The notes beneath the pieces are model-generated. The model did no database searches. It was not told the origin of the DNA and worked only from the letters and a program-made list of their open reading frames with translations. From NCBI GenBank assembly GCA_002724575.1, contig PBPC01000007.1, forward strand, positions 51,786 through 92,597: DNA of 40,812 nt, given 5' to 3'. A program made the translations under genes and the position numbers. Source of the DNA: Gemmatimonadota bacterium. GTDB taxonomy: Bacteria > Gemmatimonadota > Gemmatimonadetes > Longimicrobiales > Gaopeijiaceae. Shown in pieces: positions 24,434 through 33,207 of this stretch; the stretch's first letter is position 1, and each line of letters opens with the position of its first letter.

Positions 24434-26515
24434 CTAGCCAACCCCAAACATCGCAAGTCGATCTTGATACCGTGATTCTATGAGTTCTGAGAGGCGCTTA
24501 TGGTCCGTATGTTCAAGGTTTGGATCGACTGAAATGATCTGCCTCGCAGTGTCTTGAGCTAAAACGAGCAGATCTTCATCTGCTATAAGATCAGAGAACT
24601 GGAGAATAGGATCGCGGCCATGTTGCTGACTCCCAAAGAAATCTCCCTGGCCTCTCATACGCAGATCTGCTCGAGCTATTTCAAAACCATCCGTGCTATC
24701 TCGAAAAATATTCAACCGCTCACTCGCTCGTGCTTCGGGTTCAGCAATTAAGATACAGTGACTCTTTGCGGGACCTCTTCCCACTCGCCCCCTTAACTGG
24801 TGCAACTGGGAAAGTCCAAAACGCTCGGCATTTTCTATAAGCATCACAGAAGCATTGGGTATATCTATCCCAACTTCTACAACTGTAGTAGCGACAAGAA
24901 GGTCAAGGTCCCCTCTCGCGAACGCACTCATCGTTTCTTCCTTCTCAGATGCAGGAAGTTGCCCGTGCAGCAATCCGAGCCTAGAGCCAGGGAATACCTC
25001 AAGCTTCAATCTTTCAAATTCTTCTGTTGCAGCAAGCAGATCAAGCTTGTCAGACTCACTGACAAGTGGATACACCAGGTATGCCTGGCGACCCTCTTCT
25101 ATCTGAGTGCGTACAAATTTGTATACAGATCCCCTCTGCGCAGGTGTCCTCAGTTCAGTCTTGACCGGCTTCCTTCCAGGCGGAAGCTCATCTAGGACGC
25201 TTAAGTCAAGATCCCCATAAAAAGCCATGGCAAGTGACCGGGGAATCGGAGTTGCAGACATCACCAACAAGTCGGGACGATTATTCTTTCGCTCAAGAAG
25301 CGCCATACGCTGGCGGACTCCAAATCGGTGCTGTTCATCGACAATCAAGAGGCCAAGATGTCTGAAGGAAACTGAATCCTGAATCAGCGCATGTGTGCCA
25401 ATTGTGACCTGGCTGGAGCCAGATTCAATCGCTTCTAGTGCCTGATCACGCTTCTGACCTTTCAAGCTCCCTGTGAGAAGGACGACGTTAACTCCTAGAG
25501 GTTGAAGCACGGAATGAACCTGACGAAAGTGTTGTTCTGCGAGAATCTCAGTTGGTGCCATAAGCGCTGACTGATAACCTCCTTCCGCTGCTAAAAGCAT
25601 CGCGAAAAGCGCCACAATGGTCTTACCTGCTCCAACATCGCCCTGGAGAAGTCGATTCATTCTCCTATCCATCTGCATGTCGGTATAGATCTCACTCAGT
25701 ACTCGGGCTTGAGCTTTAGTCAATTCAAATGGGAGAGCATCATGAAGTGGACGAATTAATTCGTTCGAGCGCTGGTGAGAGATTCCAGGCCCCAACTCAG
25801 TAGCCTTCCTCCTGGCTTGTGCTTGAACAATCTGCAAATGAAATAGTTCGTCGAATGCGAGCCTGCGACGACCACGCTCAGCATCATCCAGGTCTCCTGG
25901 GCGATGTATCAGTGATAAGGCCTCATCTAGCTTAAGTAGTCCAAGCTCTTGCCTCTCACGTTCCGACATGTACTCGTCATCAGGCACCCATTCCAACAAT
26001 TTTTTGAGGTTGGATTCAAAAATCCTTCTGAGAATCCACTGAGGCACTTCTTCGCTCGCAGGATAGCTTACAAATACCCTGCCCCCCATTTCACTATCCT
26101 CATCATGAGAAAGAGTGATGAATTCTCGTGGTTGAATCTGGCGACCGTGAAAAAACTTGACTGGACCGCTAGCAAGTAGGACGTCTCCCTTGGCCAACTT
26201 ACGATCAAGCCAGGGTTGACCTGGCCAAGATGCGGTTATGATCCCCGAATCATCTTCTAGAACTGCTTGGAAAATCCTCAAACCAGTCCGTGTGGGGATC
26301 ACGCCCTTACTCCGCACTCGACCAATAACCGTCACGTCCACCCCAACTTCTAAGTTAGCGATCGGGGTGATCGTTGATGCATCGTCGTAGCGGCGAGGGA
26401 TGTGGTATAAGAGATCCCGCGCAGTCCCAATACCCATTCGGGCTAAAGCGTCAGCTCGCTTAGGGCCGACACCCTTCAAGAACTGCACAGGTCGATCAAG
26501 GTTAGAGAACGTCAT
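24434..26515 (-). CDS. recG: ATP-dependent DNA helicase RecG
   Basis: Branch-migrating helicase that remodels stalled forks and Holliday junctions. 693 residues. The N-terminal wedge domain with an OB-fold covers about 1-150 (VQFLKGVGPKRA, VTVIGRV). The helicase core has Walker A GDVGAGKT with Lys298, APTEILAEQH, the DEQH box (DEQHRFGVRQR), SATPIPR and motif VI-like QLRGRVGRG. The C-terminal MRGQGDFFGSQQHG block is RecG-specific. ATG start with AAGG about 10 bases upstream. It lies between the MIDAS membrane protein gene and asnS. Confidence 0.97.
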   Translation of the reverse strand: MTFSNLDRPVQFLKGVGPKRADALARMGIGTARDLLYHIPRRYDDASTITPIANLEVGVDVTVIGRVRSKGVIPTRTGLRIFQAVLEDDSGIITASWPGQPWLDRKLAKGDVLLASGPVKFFHGRQIQPREFITLSHDEDSEMGGRVFVSYPASEEVPQWILRRIFESNLKKLLEWVPDDEYMSERERQELGLLKLDEALSLIHRPGDLDDAERGRRRLAFDELFHLQIVQAQARRKATELGPGISHQRSNELIRPLHDALPFELTKAQARVLSEIYTDMQMDRRMNRLLQGDVGAGKTIVALFAMLLAAEGGYQSALMAPTEILAEQHFRQVHSVLQPLGVNVVLLTGSLKGQKRDQALEAIESGSSQVTIGTHALIQDSVSFRHLGLLIVDEQHRFGVRQRMALLERKNNRPDLLVMSATPIPRSLAMAFYGDLDLSVLDELPPGRKPVKTELRTPAQRGSVYKFVRTQIEEGRQAYLVYPLVSESDKLDLLAATEEFERLKLEVFPGSRLGLLHGQLPASEKEETMSAFARGDLDLLVATTVVEVGIDIPNASVMLIENAERFGLSQLHQLRGRVGRGPAKSHCILIAEPEARASERLNIFRDSTDGFEIARADLRMRGQGDFFGSQQHGRDPILQFSDLIADEDLLVLAQDTARQIISVDPNLEHTDHKRLSELIESRYQDRLAMFGVG

Positions 26516-26561
26516 TCTTATGAAGCCTTAACATTCATCCTTGTTCGAGTGATTTGAGGAT

Positions 26562-28544
26562 CTATCGAAGGCCAGTCCGTCTTCGAATAATCCACTCAAT
26601 ACATAAGAGTGTGATCGCCACAAGATACGGCCATGGATATGTGCGTACTGGGCGCTCTAACCTTTCATCATTAGCAACCGTAAAGGCTGCAGACTCTGGC
26701 CCTTCCGGCTCTTCAGGAGGAGGAATCATCTCTCCCGAAATCATCTCCACATCGAAACGCCCCTCTCCGATGAGTTCGCCAGATACCCCTCCAAACCTGT
26801 AGTGATACAATCCGGGTGGGAGCATGCCTGATGAGGGACTTGTACCTCCAATCATAACTGTGTCAATCAGTAACGAGTCGTTCTTCAGAAGTCGTAGATT
26901 AACTATTGTCGAATCTCCGGGTACTATCCAGGTAACAGGCTCCTTTCTTTGGAATACCCATTTCGTCGGTCGAGGCTCACGGGCTACTGATGTTTCATCT
27001 GCGAATAACCACCCTGTAACCCCAGACCAGAGCCTTCGATAAGTTTCCTCACCTTCTCCCTTTCGCGCCGCCCACCTCCAGAACCCTGACGCAAGTCCAA
27101 ATACTCGTCTGTTCGGACCACTATCATCGAGATATAAGACTGCTTCGGAAGCACCGGTCCCTCTTAGCTGTGCACGCATCGGAGATCGGGTCTCTTCCTT
27201 ATTCAGAGGAATAAGGAGATCAGTGAGCGGGGGTAGCCCAAGAAACGTTGTACCTGCTAGCTCCCCGGAAAGAGGAGAAGGTGGCAGGTCACCAGATACA
27301 TACCATTCACCACCTCTGCTGACCTCAGTGTTAAGGCCCGCGATAGCAGCACCGCTACTGTCAGCGGGCAGGAGAATCGCACGCATGCTTTTCTCTAGAA
27401 GGCCTAGCGTCCAAGAATCTGAGCTTCCATCTAACCCATGGAGCACCACCAGAGTAGCTCCATCTATTGCACTCCGTACTCTACTCGTATCCACAGGCGT
27501 CGATCGAGCCAAGGCCTTTCCGAGCGAAACAAACTTATCAGGACCTGCTCGAAGATATCCTGTCACTGGAAGTCCAGTAACATTGCCAAGTACGGACAAT
27601 AGGTGGCGCGGTTCCCAATCGGGCTTAAGAGAAATAAGCACTAATGCATTCTCTTCATTTCCTACAATCCCGTATGCAACCGCTTCATCATCAGACGTGA
27701 ATACATCTCCATCGACTTGTAAGTGCGCTGTGTAGCGGATGCGGCCTTCAACATTCGGGGCTTCGATCGGTAATTCTAGGAGGTTGGCTAGGCCCGCCTC
27801 AGGGAGATCTACCTTGAGTGATACAACGTCAACACCTTCGGCCCGAATCGTTAACTCTGCACTGTCAGCTCTCAACCCATGCATCTCGATCCGGCTAAGA
27901 ATCGTACTGCCCGGAAGAACTGCATCCTCTACTTCAAACGCTGAGATCCCGGCGTTACGAACGTTACCCCCAAAACCTTCGTACGTGACATCGATCGGTA
28001 ATTCTTCAAGAGTCGCATACAAAGCCACTCTATCCTGAAGTCTAAGGTCAGAAAGAACACGCACAGACCTCATCCCTCCTTCGGCTGCATACTTGAGAGC
28101 CGGAGCCAACAAAGTATTCGCATCTCGAGGGCTCAATCCTAAATCCATCTCATTGAGAGAAAATGGATTAACGACTTCTCCGAAGGTGAACACTTTCCAT
28201 CCTTCCTCCATCAACTCCCTTGAGCGTTCAATCGCTCTGTCCCAGGGGGTCAGTTCGTCCTCACCCGCTAACATGCTGATTGAAGCATCCAAGAGGACCC
28301 AGCCTTCTCCCTTGGGATTGCCAGAATCCCCTACCGGGATGTGGAGGTCGAATAAGAGCGCGAGAAGGATCAGCAAGACACTAGCGCGGATCAGAGCCAA
28401 CCAGCGCGAACTGGCGATCGGAAGTTCGACTCGGCGGTATACCCAATAGGGATACAGGAGCAATGCGCTGGAAAGCGCAATGAACAAGAGTGCTTGAATC
28501 AACTCATGTTTAAGGCGGCTACTGCGCCCCTCCCTGCTGATCAC
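26562..28544 (-). CDS. Membrane protein with vWA-like MIDAS domain, unknown function
   Basis: 660 residues. Two N-terminal membrane helices (about 16-34 and 49-66) are followed by a von Willebrand A-like domain: the metal-site motif is Asp86-x-Ser88-x-Ser90 (LLDASISM), with a likely MIDAS Thr in ANTLLAP and an Asp in VLSDLRL. The middle (about 290-420) has VLISLKPDW and LVVLHGLDG segments that recall glutamine-amidotransferase-like folds seen in similar vWA membrane proteins. A final helix is at about 637-654, then RRRTG. The GTG start has GGAG 7 bases upstream and lies inside the M23 gene (26-base overlap), suggesting coupled translation. Envelope-related function is inferred from context only. 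Confidence 0.78.
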   Translation of the reverse strand: MISREGRSSRLKHELIQALLFIALSSALLLYPYWVYRRVELPIASSRWLALIRASVLLILLALLFDLHIPVGDSGNPKGEGWVLLDASISMLAGEDELTPWDRAIERSRELMEEGWKVFTFGEVVNPFSLNEMDLGLSPRDANTLLAPALKYAAEGGMRSVRVLSDLRLQDRVALYATLEELPIDVTYEGFGGNVRNAGISAFEVEDAVLPGSTILSRIEMHGLRADSAELTIRAEGVDVVSLKVDLPEAGLANLLELPIEAPNVEGRIRYTAHLQVDGDVFTSDDEAVAYGIVGNEENALVLISLKPDWEPRHLLSVLGNVTGLPVTGYLRAGPDKFVSLGKALARSTPVDTSRVRSAIDGATLVVLHGLDGSSDSWTLGLLEKSMRAILLPADSSGAAIAGLNTEVSRGGEWYVSGDLPPSPLSGELAGTTFLGLPPLTDLLIPLNKEETRSPMRAQLRGTGASEAVLYLDDSGPNRRVFGLASGFWRWAARKGEGEETYRRLWSGVTGWLFADETSVAREPRPTKWVFQRKEPVTWIVPGDSTIVNLRLLKNDSLLIDTVMIGGTSPSSGMLPPGLYHYRFGGVSGELIGEGRFDVEMISGEMIPPPEEPEGPESAAFTVANDERLERPVRTYPWPYLVAITLLCIEWIIRRRTGLR

Positions 28545-29820
28545 CCTGTGACTCCAACGAGCCTAACTCTATCACAGGACCAACACCGGGTATCGACTCG
28601 AGCAGATCAACCCGTGTAATCAACTCTTCAACCCACCGAACTTGGTCATCAGATGGCACGGGATCTCCCGCTGGTAGATCAACTGCCAGTGGATCCATAT
28701 GCTCGCCATTACGCTTCATCATTTCATAATGCAAGTGGTTCCCGGTAGCTTGACCAGTCATACCGACATAGCCGATGATCTCGCTCTGTTTAACACGGCT
28801 TCCAAGTTGTACCCCTGACCTGAAGCTGCTCAAATGGGCGTAGCGAGTTACAAAGCCGTTGGGGTGCTGGATCTCTACAGTATTACCGAAGCTCCCCTTC
28901 CAGCCCCGATGAGTGACCACCCCATCAGAAGTCGCCATAATCTCCGCTCCTGCGTCAGCCGCATAGTCAACTCCGCGATGTGCACGCCATGTCTTTAGGA
29001 TCGGATGTAGTCGGGAGTTAGAGTAACGAGAAGAGATCCGGCGATATGCCAGAGGTTTAAGTAGGAAAGCACGACGGACTGAGTTGCCTTCCAGATCAAA
29101 GTACGATCCTTCTCCGTCCTTATTTGGATCGAACCAGATTGCATGGTAGGGTGTTCCTGAATTCACCAACTCAGCTGAAAGCAAGCGGCCAGAGCGCATC
29201 GAACCATCAGGACGCACCTCTCTTTGAAATGCGAAACGATACGTGTCACCTACCCGGATCTGGCGAGAGAAATCAACTTGCCATTGGAATACTCGGTCGA
29301 GTTCATCAATCAGGGAGTTTCGGTCTTCAAAAGGTACTCCGCCAAGTTGTTCATTATTAACAACCGCACTCCAGAGAACCGTCTCTATCTTACCGGAAGC
29401 CAGAAGTGTATCCACATAGATTGGAGTACGGACCAGTTCAGAGCTCCAGCCAAGATCATTTCGGGTAAGGCGAACTGTCTCATCAGCATTGACCACTACA
29501 TCAAGACTTCTCAGCCACTGATCATCTCTGATATAATGGAAAATCAATTCTGTACCAGCCGGCATTCTTCTCGGACTCGCGTATTCTCTAAAGGCAACTA
29601 GAAGAGCTTCCTGATCATTTGCCGATAGAACACCATCGAGAAGCAAGCCAAGCGTCTGGTCCTGTCCGAGAGAAAGCAGTTCCACCTGTTCAGCAGGATT
29701 TGCATACACAGTATCGAGAGAACCAGCATCCAGCGTAGTATCAAGAACGCAAGACGTGGCCAAAACAGCACATGCTGCCGCTGTCATCCAGAGTTTAGTT
29801 ATTAGTGGCTCCCGAAACAC
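28519..29820 (-). CDS. M23-family metalloendopeptidase (MepM/Csd3-like), predicted lipoprotein
   Basis: Probable peptidoglycan DD-endopeptidase in the envelope. 433 residues. The zinc site of peptidase M23 is complete: His281 and Asp285 (HRGVD), His362 and His364 (HLHYE), plus RYAHLS. Upstream regions (about 40-250) have the domain order of MepM/Csd3 proteins, a LGLLLDGVLS segment, PAGTELIF, then VDFSRQIRVGDTYRF. The N-terminus looks like a lipoprotein signal ending LATSC (Cys24); the -3 residue is Ala, so the lipobox is imperfect. The GTG start is supported by GAGGGG 7 bases upstream. Position right after ftsZ suggests a role in septal wall splitting. Confidence 0.9.
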   Translation of the reverse strand: MFREPLITKLWMTAAACAVLATSCVLDTTLDAGSLDTVYANPAEQVELLSLGQDQTLGLLLDGVLSANDQEALLVAFREYASPRRMPAGTELIFHYIRDDQWLRSLDVVVNADETVRLTRNDLGWSSELVRTPIYVDTLLASGKIETVLWSAVVNNEQLGGVPFEDRNSLIDELDRVFQWQVDFSRQIRVGDTYRFAFQREVRPDGSMRSGRLLSAELVNSGTPYHAIWFDPNKDGEGSYFDLEGNSVRRAFLLKPLAYRRISSRYSNSRLHPILKTWRAHRGVDYAADAGAEIMATSDGVVTHRGWKGSFGNTVEIQHPNGFVTRYAHLSSFRSGVQLGSRVKQSEIIGYVGMTGQATGNHLHYEMMKRNGEHMDPLAVDLPAGDPVPSDDQVRWVEELITRVDLLESIPGVGPVIELGSLESQGDQQGGAQ

Positions 29821-29950
29821 TGAATTGCCCCTCAGTAGATAATTTGACTACCTGCTGGTGGAGAACTCCCCACCGGGCAGAGTCGTGTAGCACTGGCTAT
29901 CTGAACAATCTAACAAATCAATATGAACCTATAGTCACTCCCGAAACACT
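29809..29950. repeat. 13-bp direct repeat flanking the ftsZ-endopeptidase gap
   Basis: CTCCCGAAACACT occurs exactly at 29809-29821 and again at 29938-29950, 129 bases apart. Read on the minus strand, one copy is the start codon and first codons of the M23 gene (GTG TTT CGG GAG); the other lies 3 bases after the ftsZ stop and reads GTG TTT CGG GAG TGA, a four-codon open frame without a ribosome binding site. Confidence 0.6.
29852..29880 (-). terminator. GC-rich hairpin between ftsZ and the M23 gene
   Basis: In the transcript, CUGC/GCAG and GGUGG/CCACC arms form a 9-bp stem with a small internal loop and an 8-base apical loop. No U-run follows, so it is not a classical terminator; it could attenuate or protect the ftsZ message, or do nothing. 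It is the only clear hairpin in this 132-base gap, which otherwise shows no strong promoter. Confidence 0.3.
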
Positions 29951-29952
29951 TC

Positions 29953-31164
29953 TTAGTCCATCTGGCGACGAATAAAGGTTGGTATATCCAGCTCCAAGAG
30001 TTGATCGCTTGATACCACCTGCTCAGGAAATCTATTCAGCGGGAGAGCTTCTTCATCACTACTGATAGCTGCTCCCACTAGGGCTTCATCTTCCTCCTCA
30101 ATCTGGATCTGTGGATCTGGAAGAATCGGCTCCGCATTTGGTATCGTGCTTGACACAGGTATAGAGCTTTGGAAATCACTGGAAATGACTTGTCCATCCC
30201 CTACTGAATCAAATCCAGTCGCAATCACAGTAACACGGATTTTACCTTCAAGATCTGGATCATGAACAGCACCGAAAATAATTTCTGCCTCATCTCCCGC
30301 ACCTTCCTGGATTATTGATGAGATCTCTGTGACTTCATCAATCGCGAGATCCATCCCTCCAGTAATATTGATTAGGACACCACGTGCACCTGCTATAGAT
30401 ACCTCATCGAGAAGTGGTGATGAGATTGCCTCCTGCGCTGCCTCTTGAGCACGATTTTCACCTTCACCGAACCCTGAACCCATAAGGGCAGGTCCCCTAG
30501 AGGACATGACCGTCCGAACATCCGCGAAGTCAACGTTGATCTCTCCCGTTACACCGATCAGATCACTAATGCCTTGGGTAGCGTGCAGGAGAATTTCATC
30601 TGCTTTCTTAAGCCCATCGCGGAAGGAAGTGCCCTTTGGTACGACGGCGAGAAGGCGATCATTAGGGACCACAATCATCGTATCAACGCATCTTCTAAGC
30701 TCTATAATTCCTTGCTCTGCCTGACGCTCACGTTTCTTTCCCTCAAAAGAAAATGGCCTAGTGATTATTCCAATTGTCAACGCACCCATATCTCGGGCAA
30801 TTTCAGCCACCATCGGTGCTGCACCCGTCCCAGTACCACCACCCATACCAGCTGTGACAAATACTAAATCTGCTCCTTCTAGAGCTCGGCGAACATCTTC
30901 CTCACTCTCCGCAAGTGCCTGACGACCAATCTCCGGTCGAGCTCCAGCACCCAGCCCTCGTGTCAGTTTCTTGCCTACCTGTAGTGTTACCTGAGCTTGA
31001 GAGCTCTTGAGGGCCTGGGAGTCGGTGTTGATCGAAATGAACTCGACGCCTTCCAGCTCCTCATCGATCATTCGGTTGACTGCATTTCCGCCAGCACCAC
31101 CAATCCCAACAACCTTCATCTTGGCATTCTGGAGCGGAGCTTCTTCAAACTCGAAGATCATCAT
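29953..31164 (-). CDS. ftsZ: Cell division GTPase FtsZ
   Basis: Tubulin homologue that polymerises into the Z-ring at mid-cell. 403 residues. GTP-binding glycine loops: [13 protein letters not shown] (20-32) and the tubulin signature GGGTGTG (108-114). The catalytic T7 loop is [11 protein letters not shown]. After the GTPase core come an acidic linker (about 325-390) and the conserved C-terminal peptide [12 protein letters not shown], which docks FtsA. Two adjacent ATGs (31164, 31161) are possible starts; GAGG 7 bases upstream of the first supports it. 67 bases separate it from ftsA. Confidence 0.98.
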   Translation of the reverse strand: MMIFEFEEAPLQNAKMKVVGIGGAGGNAVNRMIDEELEGVEFISINTDSQALKSSQAQVTLQVGKKLTRGLGAGARPEIGRQALAESEEDVRRALEGADLVFVTAGMGGGTGTGAAPMVAEIARDMGALTIGIITRPFSFEGKKRERQAEQGIIELRRCVDTMIVVPNDRLLAVVPKGTSFRDGLKKADEILLHATQGISDLIGVTGEINVDFADVRTVMSSRGPALMGSGFGEGENRAQEAAQEAISSPLLDEVSIAGARGVLINITGGMDLAIDEVTEISSIIQEGAGDEAEIIFGAVHDPDLEGKIRVTVIATGFDSVGDGQVISSDFQSSIPVSSTIPNAEPILPDPQIQIEEEDEALVGAAISSDEEALPLNRFPEQVVSSDQLLELDIPTFIRRQMD

Positions 31165-31184
31165 TTCCTTTCCTCGGCGGAGTG

Positions 31185-31198
31185 ATTTGAATTCAAAT
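31185..31198. promoter_or_regulatory. 14-bp perfect palindrome in the ftsA-ftsZ gap
   Basis: ATTTGAATTCAAAT is a perfect inverted repeat 20 bases upstream of the ftsZ start. On the minus strand it overlaps a weak promoter-like arrangement (TTAGAC, 17 bases, TCAAAT). It could be an operator for an ftsZ-specific promoter, but perfect 14-mers are expected a few times by chance in 40 kb. Confidence 0.25.
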
Positions 31199-31231
31199 AA
31201 ATGATTTGTCTAACACAGGTTAGGTGGGGCA

Positions 31232-32461
31232 TTAGAAGAACTCCTTGAGCCATGTACCGAGCTTAGTGAACATCCCGGATGTAATGGTGGATGCGCCACG
31301 ACCAGTTTCCATAAACCGGTCTGCTCCCCAAAGAGCTAGGCCTGTCGCTATTGCGAACTGTGGTCGCTGCACCGATTCAGCCAGACCACTGAGACCCTCA
31401 TTCGGGACTCCTAGCCGGACTGGTGATGCAAAAATCTGTTGAGCAAGTTCTACTATCCCCGGGATCGCAACCGTACCACCGGTCAAAACAACACCTGCCC
31501 CTAGATTGTCGATCAGGTCTCGATCCTGTAACTCACCCTGGACGAGTCCAAGCATTTCGTCGAGTCTCTGCTCGATGATGTGAGCAATCAATTCTCGTGC
31601 AACTGCTCGCTTTTGGCCTGGTGAGGGCCCGGGTACCTCGATTGTCTCCCGAGGATCAACAAGCTGGGCGAAAGCTGTCCCATAATGTTCTTTAGCCTTC
31701 TGTGCTTCCGCGTAAGGGACAGACAGTCCCCGGACTAAGTCAGCTGTTAATGTGCGTCCTCCGAATGGCAGAATCGCAACGTGCTGTATCTTACCTTCAA
31801 AGTAAGCAGCCACATCCGTTGTCGATGCTCCGACCTCTACTAAAGCGACACCCACCTCTTTCTCATCTTCGGTCAATACAGCCCTCGCGCCCGCCAGAGG
31901 TTCAAGAACCAATTCTTGGACACGGTATCCGGCCCAATTCACAGCTTTGCGGATATTTGCTGACGCACTAATGTCACACGTAACCAGAAAAACCTCAGAC
32001 TCCAGCCGGATGCCAGCCATGCCTATCGGATCACTTATGCCACGCTGATTGTCGACCCGGTATTCTTGAGGGACTGCATGGAGCATCTCTCTGTCAGGTG
32101 GAAGTGCCACAGCTCGGGCAACGACATGAACTCGCTCTACATCATCCATTGCAACTTCGTCTTCAGATACTGCGACGACTCCCATAGAACTCGTAGCCCT
32201 AACATGGTCACCACCCATGCCAGCATATACTCGATCAACCGAGACACCGGCCATGAGTTCTGCTTCCTTCAGTGAGGATCGAACTGATTCTGTTATCTCT
32301 TCAATATTCGTGACTATATCACCGCGAACCCCAGCGGTTCTCGCCTGGCCAACTCCGAGAATCGTCAAGCCAGGACGCCTAGGGTCACCGATAATCTCAC
32401 CTATCACAGCGCAAGTCTTAGATGTTCCGATATCCAGGCCCGCTATGAGGTTTGATCTCAT
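31232..32461 (-). CDS. ftsA: Cell division protein FtsA
   Basis: Actin-like ATPase that tethers FtsZ to the membrane and recruits later division proteins. 409 residues. N-terminal phosphate-1 loop GLDIGTSKTCAVIGE; the phosphate-2-like VEVGASTTDVAAY; the SHS2 (1c) subdomain at about 85-165; the adenosine loop GVVLTGGTVAIPG. The C-terminal MFTKLGTWLKEFF is an amphipathic membrane-targeting helix, as expected. ATG start 2 bases after the ftsQ stop. Confidence 0.97.
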   Translation of the reverse strand: MRSNLIAGLDIGTSKTCAVIGEIIGDPRRPGLTILGVGQARTAGVRGDIVTNIEEITESVRSSLKEAELMAGVSVDRVYAGMGGDHVRATSSMGVVAVSEDEVAMDDVERVHVVARAVALPPDREMLHAVPQEYRVDNQRGISDPIGMAGIRLESEVFLVTCDISASANIRKAVNWAGYRVQELVLEPLAGARAVLTEDEKEVGVALVEVGASTTDVAAYFEGKIQHVAILPFGGRTLTADLVRGLSVPYAEAQKAKEHYGTAFAQLVDPRETIEVPGPSPGQKRAVARELIAHIIEQRLDEMLGLVQGELQDRDLIDNLGAGVVLTGGTVAIPGIVELAQQIFASPVRLGVPNEGLSGLAESVQRPQFAIATGLALWGADRFMETGRGASTITSGMFTKLGTWLKEFF

Positions 32462-32463
32462 CT

Positions 32464-33207
32464 CTAGTTCTCGTCTGCACGGCGAACTACAACTAAGTTC
32501 GCGAATCTTAAGTCGATTGATTTGGGTAAATCGCGAGGAGTTTGATTTATCGCATGTGTGAGGGCGACCAGACCTTCCCTGAGCCGCTCTGCAGATAAGC
32601 CAAGGGGTAGCAGAAAATCCACATCAGGCTTGGACCATCGAGCAACCAAACTGTTGTCCTTTCCCCAACGCACTTCCGATAACATCTGGAGAAAGGCTGT
32701 GTCCGCTTGCATGAGCCTATTAACCTCACTGGCTAACAAGCGAGTGCGGGGAGGCATGATTTGCCCACCTTCCATAAACGGATACTCTGTTTCCAAGATT
32801 GGCAGATCAAGTCTGTGCGAAGCTGGATCCAGAGGGAGCCGGATTCCATCGCCATCCACCGGCTCCATTGTCGGAGTCGGCACCAACGCAACCGGTTGTC
32901 GTTCCAAAAGAGATACGATAATCGTGTGAGGAAGCCGACGAACTACATTAGCAGAACGAACTAAGGGAAGCGCGCCAAGATCTTCGACCCATAGGTCAGT
33001 ATCACTCCATACTGAGGTCTCTGGGGTAAGATCCATAGCTTGAAGCACAGTTTCTCGAGTGAGGTAGCGCAGCCCATGGATATCGATATCCCCCTCATCA
33101 ATCTTGAAGATCTCCATCTTACTGCCGGCTACTAAAATGTCTCCGCCCCAAGCCCAGATTGCCCCAAGCAGACTAGTGATCAAGAGAATGCGGAGTTCTC
33201 TACGCAT
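32464..33207 (-). CDS. ftsQ: Cell division protein FtsQ/DivIB
   Basis: Bitopic divisome protein. 247 residues: a short cytoplasmic MRREL, one membrane helix (about 6-20), a POTRA domain (about 34-105: IDIHGLRYLTRETVLQAM, VRSANVVRRLPHTIIVSLLERQPVAL) and a beta domain to about 240 ending VDFLLPLG...SIDLRFANLVVVR. FtsQ is poorly conserved; the assignment rests on POTRA features plus its place between murC and ftsA. The ATG overlaps the murC stop by 8 bases. Confidence 0.92.
   Translation of the reverse strand: MRRELRILLITSLLGAIWAWGGDILVAGSKMEIFKIDEGDIDIHGLRYLTRETVLQAMDLTPETSVWSDTDLWVEDLGALPLVRSANVVRRLPHTIIVSLLERQPVALVPTPTMEPVDGDGIRLPLDPASHRLDLPILETEYPFMEGGQIMPPRTRLLASEVNRLMQADTAFLQMLSEVRWGKDNSLVARWSKPDVDFLLPLGLSAERLREGLVALTHAINQTPRDLPKSIDLRFANLVVVRRADEN

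Noticed and set aside
27223-27735. 170-codon plus-strand open frame inside the MIDAS membrane protein gene
   Set aside because: Antisense shadow: Ser/Arg/Pro-rich low-complexity product, no recognisable motif, no ribosome binding site, and fully contained in a well-supported gene.
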